Both the position numbers and the translations under genes were made by a program. Positions 1 to 7,500 of a DNA stretch of 12,473 bases are shown in pieces (position 1 is the stretch's first letter; each line of letters begins with the position of its first letter). Source of the stretch: JBAZCO01 sp041654915. GTDB taxonomy: Bacteria > Bacillota > Clostridia > Christensenellales > DTU072. The notes beneath the pieces were generated by a model, which saw nothing but the letters and a program-made list of their open reading frames with translations, made no database searches and was not told the origin of the DNA. Where the stretch lies: positions 1 to 12,473 of the forward strand of contig JBAZCO010000048.1 of assembly GCA_041654915.1 (NCBI GenBank). The letters run 5' to 3'.

Positions 1-66
1 TTGCCGCCGTGGTGTTAAGCTTGCCGTTGTCTATAGACAACGGCAAGCTTAACACCACGGCGGCAA
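1..66. repeat. Perfect 66-bp palindrome at the window edge (probable fold-back artefact)
   Basis: Bases 1-33 are the exact reverse complement of bases 34-66, with the centre inside CTA|TAG and no loop. The right arm encodes an uninterrupted part of the PHP metallohydrolase on the minus strand (it reads CRRGVKLAVVY). The left arm then carries that frame into an unrelated RQRQA tail and a stop. A loop-free perfect palindrome at the very end of a sequence and inside a coding region is typical of a fold-back chimera or an assembly end error. A transcription terminator is unlikely because there is no loop or T-tract and it sits within a conserved domain. A covalently closed hairpin end of a linear replicon would look similar but would not be expected to cut a gene. 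Confidence 0.9.
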
Positions 67-554
67 AGACTTGCGTATCTTTGTTCGGCAAGATGATTCG
101 TGTAGCTTACTGACGGCGAAAGATAAGACCATACCTCATAGTGAGTAAACCCTTGGTAGTCCTCCAACCCCCACTCGTCACTGCCGCCTGTGCATATTGG
201 ATAACCTATTCTAAACGGATGCGCTATCCCAACCAAACCGCCTCTCTCTCGCACACTGCGCACAACTTGTATTATGTTTTGAGGGGTAATGCACTCCCAT
301 TTTTGCGTTAAGTCACCGCCTAGTACCGTGATATGTCCATAAAAAGTAGTCCACTCTATGCCGTGGATAACTGTTATGCCCACCTTTTGCCCCTCTTTGG
401 ATAACGGTTGAATACCCGCAATCGTGTTGTGGTCGGTGAGCGCAATGACGCTCAAACCTTCGGCTTTTGCCGCTCTAGCAAGCGACTCGGGGGTAAATGT
501 ACCGTCACTATGCAGGGTGTGGGTGTGAAGTTCCGCAGGATAATATTTTATCAT
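15..554 (-). CDS. CehA/McbA-type PHP-domain metallohydrolase, 3' end lost
   Basis: This is a PHP-fold phosphoesterase-like protein of the CehA/McbA group, expected to be a cytoplasmic metal-dependent hydrolase of unknown substrate. The first metal motif HTHTLHSDG is at residues 10-18 and LTDHNT at 39-44 is the second. HGIEWTTFYGH at 64-74 is characteristic of this group, and GIAHPF at 109-114 supplies another ligand. The expected last motif (a D-x-H near the C terminus, following a V-V-Y-like strand) is absent: residues 175-179 come from the fold-back palindrome at bases 1-33, so the real protein should continue past residue 173-174. The ATG overlaps the upstream gene's TGA (ATGA) and has a strong GAGGTG site 7 nt upstream, which fixes the start and points to translational coupling. 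The fold assignment is firm; the substrate is not known. Confidence 0.85.
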   Translation of the reverse strand: MIKYYPAELHTHTLHSDGTFTPESLARAAKAEGLSVIALTDHNTIAGIQPLSKEGQKVGITVIHGIEWTTFYGHITVLGGDLTQKWECITPQNIIQVVRSVRERGGLVGIAHPFRIGYPICTGGSDEWGLEDYQGFTHYEVWSYLSPSVSYTNHLAEQRYASLCRRGVKLAVVYRQRQA

Positions 555-988
555 TCCCCCACCTCTACCCTAATCGCAACATTGACTTCTTTGGATAGAA
601 TACAATGGGTACTGACAATAATTTCCCATTCGCCCTCGAATATTGGAGTGCGCAAAAAACCACATGAGCTATTGCTGTTAGATATCATATATTCTGCATT
701 ATTTGCGTGACGGTGCGCACATCCTACCCGCCCTTTGGGGGAGTCCAATGTGATAGTTATTAAATTGTTTAAGGGAAGTTCTGATTGGGGGTTGTCACAA
801 GGCACATTGTAGCGAGCATAGCACTCCCGTATTAAGGCAATAGATTGTTCCCTATCTTGAAAAACTTTGGGAGTGTAGGCAAAAAAAATTCGCATATAGC
901 TTGGCTGAGCTCCCACGCTAAACCTTAGGGGAAAGTGCCGCATAGTATCTGATGCTGTGAGTGCAATGCTTTTGTCCAGAACAATCAT
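551..988 (-). CDS. Small beta-domain protein, separate N-terminal module of a CehA/McbA protein
   Basis: This is a 145-residue soluble protein without a signal peptide. Its C-terminal half resembles the beta-sandwich that precedes the PHP domain in many single-chain CehA/McbA proteins. The similar parts are LDSPKGRVG at residues 81-89 (the 'dP.G..RG' strand), an aromatic/basic stretch to about 103, and CGFLRTPIFEGEWEI at 109-123 (the 'TpGy..G.i.pGeW' pattern), followed by alternating valines. The N-terminal 60 residues are less distinctive. Its start overlaps the thioesterase stop by 4 nt (ATGA), and its own stop overlaps the PHP start in the same way, so all three are probably co-translated. 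The Shine-Dalgarno site is weak, so coupling probably supplies initiation. It probably forms a complex with the PHP protein. That pairing is inferred from context and from the fused homologues I recall. Confidence 0.7.
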   Translation of the reverse strand: MIVLDKSIALTASDTMRHFPLRFSVGAQPSYMRIFFAYTPKVFQDREQSIALIRECYARYNVPCDNPQSELPLNNLITITLDSPKGRVGCAHRHANNAEYMISNSNSSCGFLRTPIFEGEWEIIVSTHCILSKEVNVAIRVEVGE

Positions 989-1401
989 AAAGTTTCTTTT
1001 AAAAACGGATTTTCGCCCAATACGAACCCTCTAACGGTCATTTGGGCTACCAAAGTGCCAATTTCGTTGGTGATGTCCACATTGTAAATAGCGGTGCGGG
1101 CGGTGCGGCTAATTGGGGTTGCCTTGGCAAACAAGTAATTGCCACGCCCCGGCTTGAGGTAGTTTATATCCGCCCCTTGCGACACGGTTGTCATTCCCTC
1201 GGAGTTGGCATGCACGGCAAAAGCAAAATCGCCCAGCGTAAAAATAAGTCCGCCTTGGGCAACATTGCCAGCGTTGAGGTGGCGCTCCTCTATTTTTACT
1301 TCGCAAATGCAAAAATCGTTGTTTAGTTCTTTTATTAAAATGCCGTTTTCCGCACAAAATTTATCTGCTAAAAAATATTCTTTTATTTTATTTATATTCA
1401 T
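985..1401 (-). CDS. PaaI-family hotdog-fold thioesterase
   Basis: This 138-residue single-domain protein is of typical length for the PaaI/YbgC-like hotdog acyl-CoA thioesterases, which hydrolyse acyl- or aryl-CoA thioesters in the cytoplasm as tetramers. The signature segment is HLNAGNVAQGG at residues 41-51, followed by IFTLGDFAFAVHAN at 53-66, with D58 in the place of the catalytic acid. The usual 'hGG' histidine is Q49, a change I believe is common in clostridial members. Conserved later strands are GADINYLKP (76-84) and ATPISRTARTAIYNVDI (94-110). No Shine-Dalgarno site is evident before the ATG; upstream lies a duplicated copy of the hexosaminidase gene end. Initiation may depend on ribosomes finishing upstream frames. 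The substrate cannot be read from the sequence. Confidence 0.87.
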   Translation of the reverse strand: MNINKIKEYFLADKFCAENGILIKELNNDFCICEVKIEERHLNAGNVAQGGLIFTLGDFAFAVHANSEGMTTVSQGADINYLKPGRGNYLFAKATPISRTARTAIYNVDITNEIGTLVAQMTVRGFVLGENPFLKETL

Positions 1402-1483
1402 ATTATTTATACCGCTTGCTTTTTACATAGCTTTTTTTGATTCATATTATCTATACCGTTTGCTTTTTAACATAGCTTTTTTG
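1396..1483. repeat. 44-bp tandem duplication across the hexosaminidase/thioesterase junction
   Basis: Bases 1396-1439 and 1440-1483 are two adjacent 44-bp copies differing by two substitutions and one compensating pair of single-base indels in A/T runs. The 1440-1483 copy holds the last codons and stop (1447-1449) of the GH20 gene plus an ATGAAT one base after that stop. The 1396-1439 copy holds a non-coding relic of the same gene end plus the ATGAAT that starts the thioesterase. Before the duplication the two genes were presumably joined as stop-T-ATG. The duplication leaves a 12-codon minus-strand micro-ORF (1445 to 1407, MNQKKLCKKQAV) whose stop lies 5 nt before the thioesterase ATG. Confidence 0.9.
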
Positions 1484-3051
1484 TATTCGTAGTGCGCATC
1501 CTTCCTAGTAAATATGCGTTGAATTCTCCTGCCCCTCGCACGGGTGGTATCCACCATACTTTCGGGCGCATATGTTATGCCTTTTTTGATTAGGATTGGC
1601 AAGAATTTTTTTAGCCGCTGCCTAAAGTCTTGATAATCTCTTTTCTCTTTGGGCGTCCACGCAACCTCTGCAAGCGCCTCCATCCTTGGGAAAAGCTGAT
1701 ATTCCGCCCTCTCCGTGGTGAATACCCACTCCGTCCAAAGAGTTGCCTCCACTCCCAATACTCCGTCCGCTATGGGACATTCGGGTAAATTGTAATGCTC
1801 CGGCTCAAACTCATAGGTCGCTTTCAAGTTGCGCCACGCATAGGGCATATCAAAATAAAAGGCTTGGTGTTTGCTTAAAATTAACTGCCGCCCTTCGGTT
1901 AGCTCTGCATCTACATTTTTGTCACGCCCCTCTGTCCAATATTGGACAATAGCAGAGTTTTCCAAATTGCCGCCCATCAAAATTTCGTTCCAACCAATCA
2001 AGCTTTTGCCTTTGCCTTTTAAGTAGAGTGCAATTTTATTATTGAAAAACCCTTGCAACTCCTCCTCATTTTTTAGCTTGTAGCGTGCCATTGTCTTTTG
2101 ACACTCGGGGCATTTTTTCCATTGTTTTTTGTTTGCCTCATCGCCGCCTATGTGAAAATAAGGGGCAGGGAAAAGTTCGGCAATCTCGTCTATCACATCA
2201 TATATAAAGCGGTATGTGAGGTCCTTGCCTGCACACGCAATAGCATCCTTGTTGTCGTTGTGCCTCACAGACGGCTCTATTGGTTTGTTTTGACAACTCA
2301 ACTCGGGATAAGCGGCTATCGCAGCCGCAAAATGTGCGGGCATATCTATCTCTGGCACAATAATTATATTGAGCGACTTGGCAAATGCTACAATCTCCCT
2401 TATCTCGCTCTTTAGATAATATCCGCCGTGAGCAACCCATTCTACCGCATTGGGCTTGCCCCACGCTAAATGCTGCGTTCCCTTCCTTTGGGCGCCAACT
2501 TCGGTAAGTTTAGGATACTTTTCTATCTCTATGCGCCAACCAACATTGTCGGTAAGATGCCAATGAAAGACATTTAGCTTGTGGATGGACATAATCTTTA
2601 ACAGCTTTTTTACAAACTCTTTGCCAAAGAAAAACCTGCTCTCGTCAAGCATAATCCCCCGCCAAGGGTATCGTGGCTCGTCCTCGATTTCCGCTGCGTG
2701 CATGGTAAGCACTTTGGCTTTGAACATTAGGTCGGCATTCAAGAGCTGCCTTAGTGACTGCACCGCATAAAATGCGCCAGCAAAACCAGAGGCAAAAATA
2801 TTCATGGTTTCGCTGTCACAATCTATCCTATAACCTTCTTTGGGGCAATTTCTGTCGTATAGGAAACGCATTGACGCTTTTTTGCTAACCACAGTATTTA
2901 GAGTATAGCCACAAGCATTGGCAACAATTTGTATAAAAACACTTTGTGCGCCTTCAAGCTCCGCATCCGAGTATATCGTGGTAGCAGAATTAATGATAAA
3001 TTCTCCGTATCGCTCCTCGTATTTTTTGGGAAGGGGTATGATGTTAGGCAT
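1447..3051 (-). CDS. GH20 beta-N-acetylhexosaminidase, intracellular
   Basis: This 534-residue enzyme of glycoside hydrolase family 20 removes terminal beta-linked GlcNAc or GalNAc by substrate-assisted catalysis. Residues 1-115 form the Glyco_hydro_20b alpha/beta domain. The TIM barrel begins at about 128 with RGIMLDESRFF (132-142). HWHLTDNVGWR is at 163-173, the catalytic pair is D304-E305 in HIGGDEANKKQW (300-311), GWNEI is at 353-357, and aromatic/acidic subsite residues are W372 and the TLWTEW segment (437-442). No signal peptide is present, so it should act on imported oligosaccharides in the cytoplasm. The ATG is preceded by AAGGAG with 7-nt spacing. It lies 43 bp after the citrate synthase stop with no terminator between, so the two are probably co-transcribed. 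The last 32 residues are strongly basic, beyond the usual end of the barrel. All key catalytic residues are intact. Confidence 0.95.
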   Translation of the reverse strand: MPNIIPLPKKYEERYGEFIINSATTIYSDAELEGAQSVFIQIVANACGYTLNTVVSKKASMRFLYDRNCPKEGYRIDCDSETMNIFASGFAGAFYAVQSLRQLLNADLMFKAKVLTMHAAEIEDEPRYPWRGIMLDESRFFFGKEFVKKLLKIMSIHKLNVFHWHLTDNVGWRIEIEKYPKLTEVGAQRKGTQHLAWGKPNAVEWVAHGGYYLKSEIREIVAFAKSLNIIIVPEIDMPAHFAAAIAAYPELSCQNKPIEPSVRHNDNKDAIACAGKDLTYRFIYDVIDEIAELFPAPYFHIGGDEANKKQWKKCPECQKTMARYKLKNEEELQGFFNNKIALYLKGKGKSLIGWNEILMGGNLENSAIVQYWTEGRDKNVDAELTEGRQLILSKHQAFYFDMPYAWRNLKATYEFEPEHYNLPECPIADGVLGVEATLWTEWVFTTERAEYQLFPRMEALAEVAWTPKEKRDYQDFRQRLKKFLPILIKKGITYAPESMVDTTRARGRRIQRIFTRKDAHYEYKKAMLKSKRYR

Positions 3052-3094
3052 TCGCTATCTCCTTAATAAGCCGCTATTAAATTATTTTGTATTA

Positions 3095-4456
3095 CTATCT
3101 TTTTTCAAGTTTTACATACTTTTGTCTTGGGGCTACCGCCACATATGCGGGGCGGATGATTTTGCCGTTATTGGATAACTCCTCTATCCTGTGCGCACTC
3201 CAACCCGGCATCCGTCCTATTGCAAATATCGGAGTGAACAATTCTGGCGGAATCCCCAACATACTGTAAACTAAGCCCGAATAAAAGTCCACATTGGCGC
3301 TAACTCCCTTGTATATCTTGCGCTTGTCGGCAATCACCTCGGGGGCAAGCCGCTCAATTGCATTGTATAGGGCAAACTCCTCGTGCAGCTTTTTTTCCAA
3401 CGCAAGGCGCTTGGCAAAATCTTTCAAGATATCGGCACGGGGGTCGGATTTGGAGTACACTGCGTGACCCATACCATATATTAGCCCCTTGTTATCAAAC
3501 ACCTCTTTATTTAATATGCGGATAAGATAGTTTCTAATTGCACTGTCACTATAAGAAGAGTTGATATTGTTTTTTATATCCTCTATCATACGGACGACTT
3601 TGACATTCGCCCCGCCGTGGCGAGGTCCTTTAAGAGAGCCAAGGGATGCGGTTATTGCCGAATAAGTGTCTGTGCCGGAGCTGCTAACCACATGAGTGGT
3701 GAATGTTGAGTTATTGCCGCCGCCGTGTTCGGCATGAAGGACAAGACACAAGTCTAATATTTTTGCCTCAAGGGGGGTATATACGCTGTCTTGCCGCAAA
3801 AGGTGCAAGATGTTTTCCGCCGTACCCTTTGTGGGGTCGGGCTTGTGAATTATCAAACTTTCGTTTTGGTGATAGTGTTGGGATACTTGATAGCCGTACA
3901 CCGATAAAAGCGGAGTTTGAGCGATAAGATACAAGCATTGCCTTAGCACATTGGATAGCGACACATCATCGGGGGTGTTGTCGTAAGCATAAAGCGTAAG
4001 TACCCCCCGTGACAAGGTATTCATCATATCCTTAGACGGTTTTTTCATTATCACATCACGCACAAAGTTGACGGGAAGTCTGCGCATTTCGCTAAGAATA
4101 GCACAAAATATATCTAGCTCTTCCTTGCTTGGCAATGTGCCGAACAATAAGAGATAGGTAACTTCCTCAAAGCCTAGCCTGTTCTCACGGGAAAAGCCTT
4201 TTACAATATCCTTTATGTTTATGCCTCTGTAATAAAGTTCGCCCTCGGCGGGTTTTTCCTTGCCGCTTGCATCGATTTTTTTAGAGTTGATTTCGCTAAT
4301 CTCTGTTAAACCCGCAACCACACCTTTGCCATCTAAGTCACGCAAACCTCGCTTAACATCGTGCTTTTCATAAAGCGATGAGTCTATTATTGTACTCTTT
4401 TTTGCTATCTCCGCAAGTTCCTCTATTTTTTGTGATAATTTGTTTGTATCAAACAC
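3095..4456 (-). CDS. gltA: Citrate synthase (citrate/2-methylcitrate synthase family)
   Basis: This enzyme condenses acetyl-CoA with oxaloacetate to form citrate. At 453 residues it matches the longer clostridial form, with an extra N-terminal helical region (about 1-70) ahead of the GELYYRGINI segment (72-81). Family motifs are LHAEHGGGNNSTF (240-252, H244), GPRHGGAN (277-284) with catalytic H280, GMGHAVYSKSDPRA (328-341) with catalytic H331 and the oxaloacetate-binding arginine R340, NVDFYSG (388-394) with catalytic D390, and FAIGRMPGWSAH (411-422). The start is GTG, chosen because GGAGGT lies 9 nt upstream; translation ends in consecutive in-frame stops TAG TAA. Aconitase and isocitrate dehydrogenase, its frequent neighbours, are not seen. 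A 2-methylcitrate preference cannot be excluded. A hairpin lies upstream at 4520-4552; I see no clear promoter. Confidence 0.95.
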   Translation of the reverse strand: MFDTNKLSQKIEELAEIAKKSTIIDSSLYEKHDVKRGLRDLDGKGVVAGLTEISEINSKKIDASGKEKPAEGELYYRGINIKDIVKGFSRENRLGFEEVTYLLLFGTLPSKEELDIFCAILSEMRRLPVNFVRDVIMKKPSKDMMNTLSRGVLTLYAYDNTPDDVSLSNVLRQCLYLIAQTPLLSVYGYQVSQHYHQNESLIIHKPDPTKGTAENILHLLRQDSVYTPLEAKILDLCLVLHAEHGGGNNSTFTTHVVSSSGTDTYSAITASLGSLKGPRHGGANVKVVRMIEDIKNNINSSYSDSAIRNYLIRILNKEVFDNKGLIYGMGHAVYSKSDPRADILKDFAKRLALEKKLHEEFALYNAIERLAPEVIADKRKIYKGVSANVDFYSGLVYSMLGIPPELFTPIFAIGRMPGWSAHRIEELSNNGKIIRPAYVAVAPRQKYVKLEKR

Positions 4457-4465
4457 CGTATGCCC

Positions 4466-4471
4466 ACCTCC
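4466..4471 (-). promoter_or_regulatory. Ribosome binding site deciding the GTG start of citrate synthase
   Basis: GGAGGT on the minus strand, 9 nt before the GTG at 4456-4454. There is no competing ATG in frame between it and the conserved part of the protein, so the GTG is the best start. Confidence 0.8.
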
Positions 4472-4519
4472 GTACTGACTGTTGTATTAAACCTCTTGGG
4501 TCTTTAGTATGCGAATTCA

Positions 4520-4552
4520 AGCCGCCTAAAACACTACTCCCGTTTGGCGGCT
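4520..4552 (-). other. GC-rich intergenic hairpin between the surface protein and citrate synthase genes
   Basis: On the minus strand AGCCGCC pairs with GGCGGCT (7 bp). The stem extends inward as AAAC/GTTT after a 2-nt bulge, leaving a 9-nt loop. It starts 22 nt after the surface-protein stop and ends about 48 nt before the citrate synthase ribosome binding site. No T-run follows on either strand, so it is not a textbook intrinsic terminator. It could be a weak terminator, an mRNA processing or 3'-end stabilising element, or an attenuator setting citrate synthase expression. The pairing is seen; the role is inferred. Confidence 0.55.
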
Positions 4553-4573
4553 ATCATTTTGTGATAATTTATT

Positions 4574-7500
4574 TTAAGCTGTTGCTTTTGTTTGCTTTGC
4601 GGCTCGCTTTGCCCTGCTCTTTGTGCTATGCCTGCCTATACCTAACCGTTCGCTAACCATATCTAGCACAAATACCGATATAAACAATACTCCAACTACG
4701 GATAATAATATCACCCAAGTGTAGTCTGGCGGTGCGGCTATGGCAAAGTAATCGGAATCTTCCATATCAAAGCTGATAAGGTTGCCCTCTCTTACTATAT
4801 TTTTTGCCTCTACCACGCTGCCGTCCGCTTTGATAAGCACAACTACAAACTCGTTGCTCTCCCTAAGCCGTGCGGGAAGCTCCATTGTTGCCCGTGCCGT
4901 GCTAAGAAGGTTAGCCTTTTCTCCCTCTACTACAAAGCTCTGCCCGTAGAGTGCGGATATTTTCATATTTTCATAAGCGGTTTCTTTTGCCTTGAATGCA
5001 GTAAATGCCTCCTCCATTGCCGAATAGCGCCCTCTGTTTTCTGCTCGCCTTATCTCCTCCAAAGTGTATTCCGTGAGGGAGTTGAAGTTGCCCCTTAATA
5101 CAAACGATGCAACGGACGAAGTGAGTATTGTCTTGGTGACATATTGCATACTTGTGCCGTATGTGATTTGGTAGTTGGGCGACTCTGCGCCAAAGGGTGT
5201 AATTTCGTAGTTGCCCACCTCACTATGGAAGGTTACATTGGGCAATGCCGTTAAGGAGCTTGCATCTTCGCCGTCAACAAAACCTTCATATATGAAGTTT
5301 TTAGTGGGGGTATCGGTTTCGGGCAAGGATATATCTTCAAGATAAATGAGGAGCGGGGCTTTATCTATTAGCACGCTAATTTCTCCTGTGCCTACCACCG
5401 TATAGTTGCCATTATTTATTGTTACAACAGCACGATAGCTGCCCGCATTCTTTACTACTGCAACTTGCTCGTTGCCAATATAATAGACCAACTCATCGTT
5501 TAACTCGTCGCCCTCAAGCACATTATCCAATGTATAGGTGATTTGTTTTTGCTCCTTGCCGTTATATACAAGGCTAGATGAACCGCTAAATGTAACGGTA
5601 ACTTCCCTAGCAATAACCGATACTTCAAGGGATAGGCTTGCGTTGGTATAGTTTTTATCATTACTTATAAATACCGCATCAATATTAAGCACGGGAGACT
5701 CGCTAAAGTCGGGAATTAAATCGGGCTGTACCCACTCCAAAGTGCCGTTAACATTAACGCCCACTTTGCTTGCAACCGCTATTGTGGACAGCTTGTCGCC
5801 ATATTGAATAGCTATCTCACTCTGCTCCTCAAACTCGGGGGCGGCGGGATAAATTCTTAAATTTATGCCAACAAAGCTAAGAGCATAATTTGGGTTGACC
5901 TCCAATCCCGTGGGCAGATACGCATAAAAACCATACGGCAAGTCGGGATATATGGTGGAATAGGCATTTTCGCCTACGGTACGCAACATCCCTTCGGTTA
6001 TGGATACTCCGCCCTTCCCAACAATGGCATCCGCTATTGTATCCCACGGCGCAAGTCCGCTTACAGTATAGCTTTGCCCCTCTTGCAGTTCGGGGTCTTG
6101 CTCGCCAAATGTTTTCTTGTTATAGCGTGTGCCTGTCGCCTCGTCCTCGTGCGCTCCAACCAAAACAAAAGATAAGGTTTTGGAACGAATTTCGTAACTG
6201 CCCTCATAAAAAGTTATTTGATAGTCGGGGTTTGCCAAAGACAATGCGGTTAGGTTTTCCTCCGCATTACCCGCTCCGCATACGATTGTATAAACACCCG
6301 CATTGCGCCCTTCTTCTCTTAGCAACTCAATATTAAGATTATAATCGTCTGCCAAAAGCAGTACTTCCTCTCCGCTAGAATCTAGTTCATATACTTTGTA
6401 GCTTAGAGGTGAATCTGATTCGCTGCCGTATGTTGCCACTACATCATCTACCCTTATTACAATAATTTTCTTATTGATAACAAGCTTGACTTCGTGAAGG
6501 TCAAAATATGAATAATCAAAATCATACCCGTCAGACGACGCATCCTCGCCTATGGCAATTGTATATCCTATAACTTCGCCGTCCGTGCCGTACTTGACAG
6601 AATAAAAAGATTCTTCTAAGAATGGTTCGCCGTCTATGGTTACCGACGGGACAACAAAACCGTTGGGTATCCCTGTGTCGCCTGCAACATATCCCTCAAA
6701 AATATAGTTGAAGTTGAGGGTGTCGCCATAAAAAGCGGATATGTCCTCAAGTGAAATTTGCAAAGTCGCTTTTGCTACATCTATTTCGTATTCCGCTTGG
6801 GCAACAAGATAGTTAGCGCTCTCTGCTTTTTCGGCAACAACTTTTATTGTGCCGCCGCCGATAAATATTAGCATATTGCCGTCTATAACCGCAAAGCCCT
6901 CTGCCACAGAGAACACAACTTCGCCGTCACCGCTGCCGCCTACTGTAATTAGTTCTTTGGGTGCATCGCCGTAACTATGGTTGCCCGTTAGCGGTATGAT
7001 GTTAAAGGCGACTTGCTCTGCCTTGTTGATAACAGCATATGTTTCGTTGGCTTTTAGTCCATTTGGCAAGAGAGTATCTATCGCAATATAGTTATCCCTT
7101 AGCGTTGCTTTGGCAATATAAAGTCCTGCATTTAGGAACTCAACTTCGCCCGCTTCGGGGTCGTCTGCGTGAACATAGGTGAAGTAATCGGCTGTCAAGC
7201 TTTGCTTTGCGTCATTGATATCATAGTAATAGCCGCCCACCGTTTGCACTTCGGTTGAATAGGTTAGCTCGGTATCGGTAAAGGTAACATATACGGGCTT
7301 GGGAGTGACACTAAATGTATACTCCTTATCAAAAATAATATTATAATACTGCGGATTGCCTGTGCTAATTGTTACAACATACTCACCTGCATTAATGGCG
7401 GGGTTGGGAATTAGTCCGCCCTCTCCGTCAGATACGGCAAACCCTATTGTTGGATTTACGGGAGTGCCGCTCACACCGCCCTTGCCATAGACCACACCAT

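Noticed and set aside
1..66. Palindrome as a rho-independent terminator or telomere hairpin
   Set aside because: It has no loop or T-tract and lies within conserved PHP coding sequence, interrupting it before the last metal motif; an end artefact explains it better.
551..554. Recent frameshift breaking a single CehA/McbA gene
   Set aside because: A proper ribosome binding site sits 7 nt before the PHP ATG, and the ATGA overlap is a standard coupling junction, the same kind found at 985-988.
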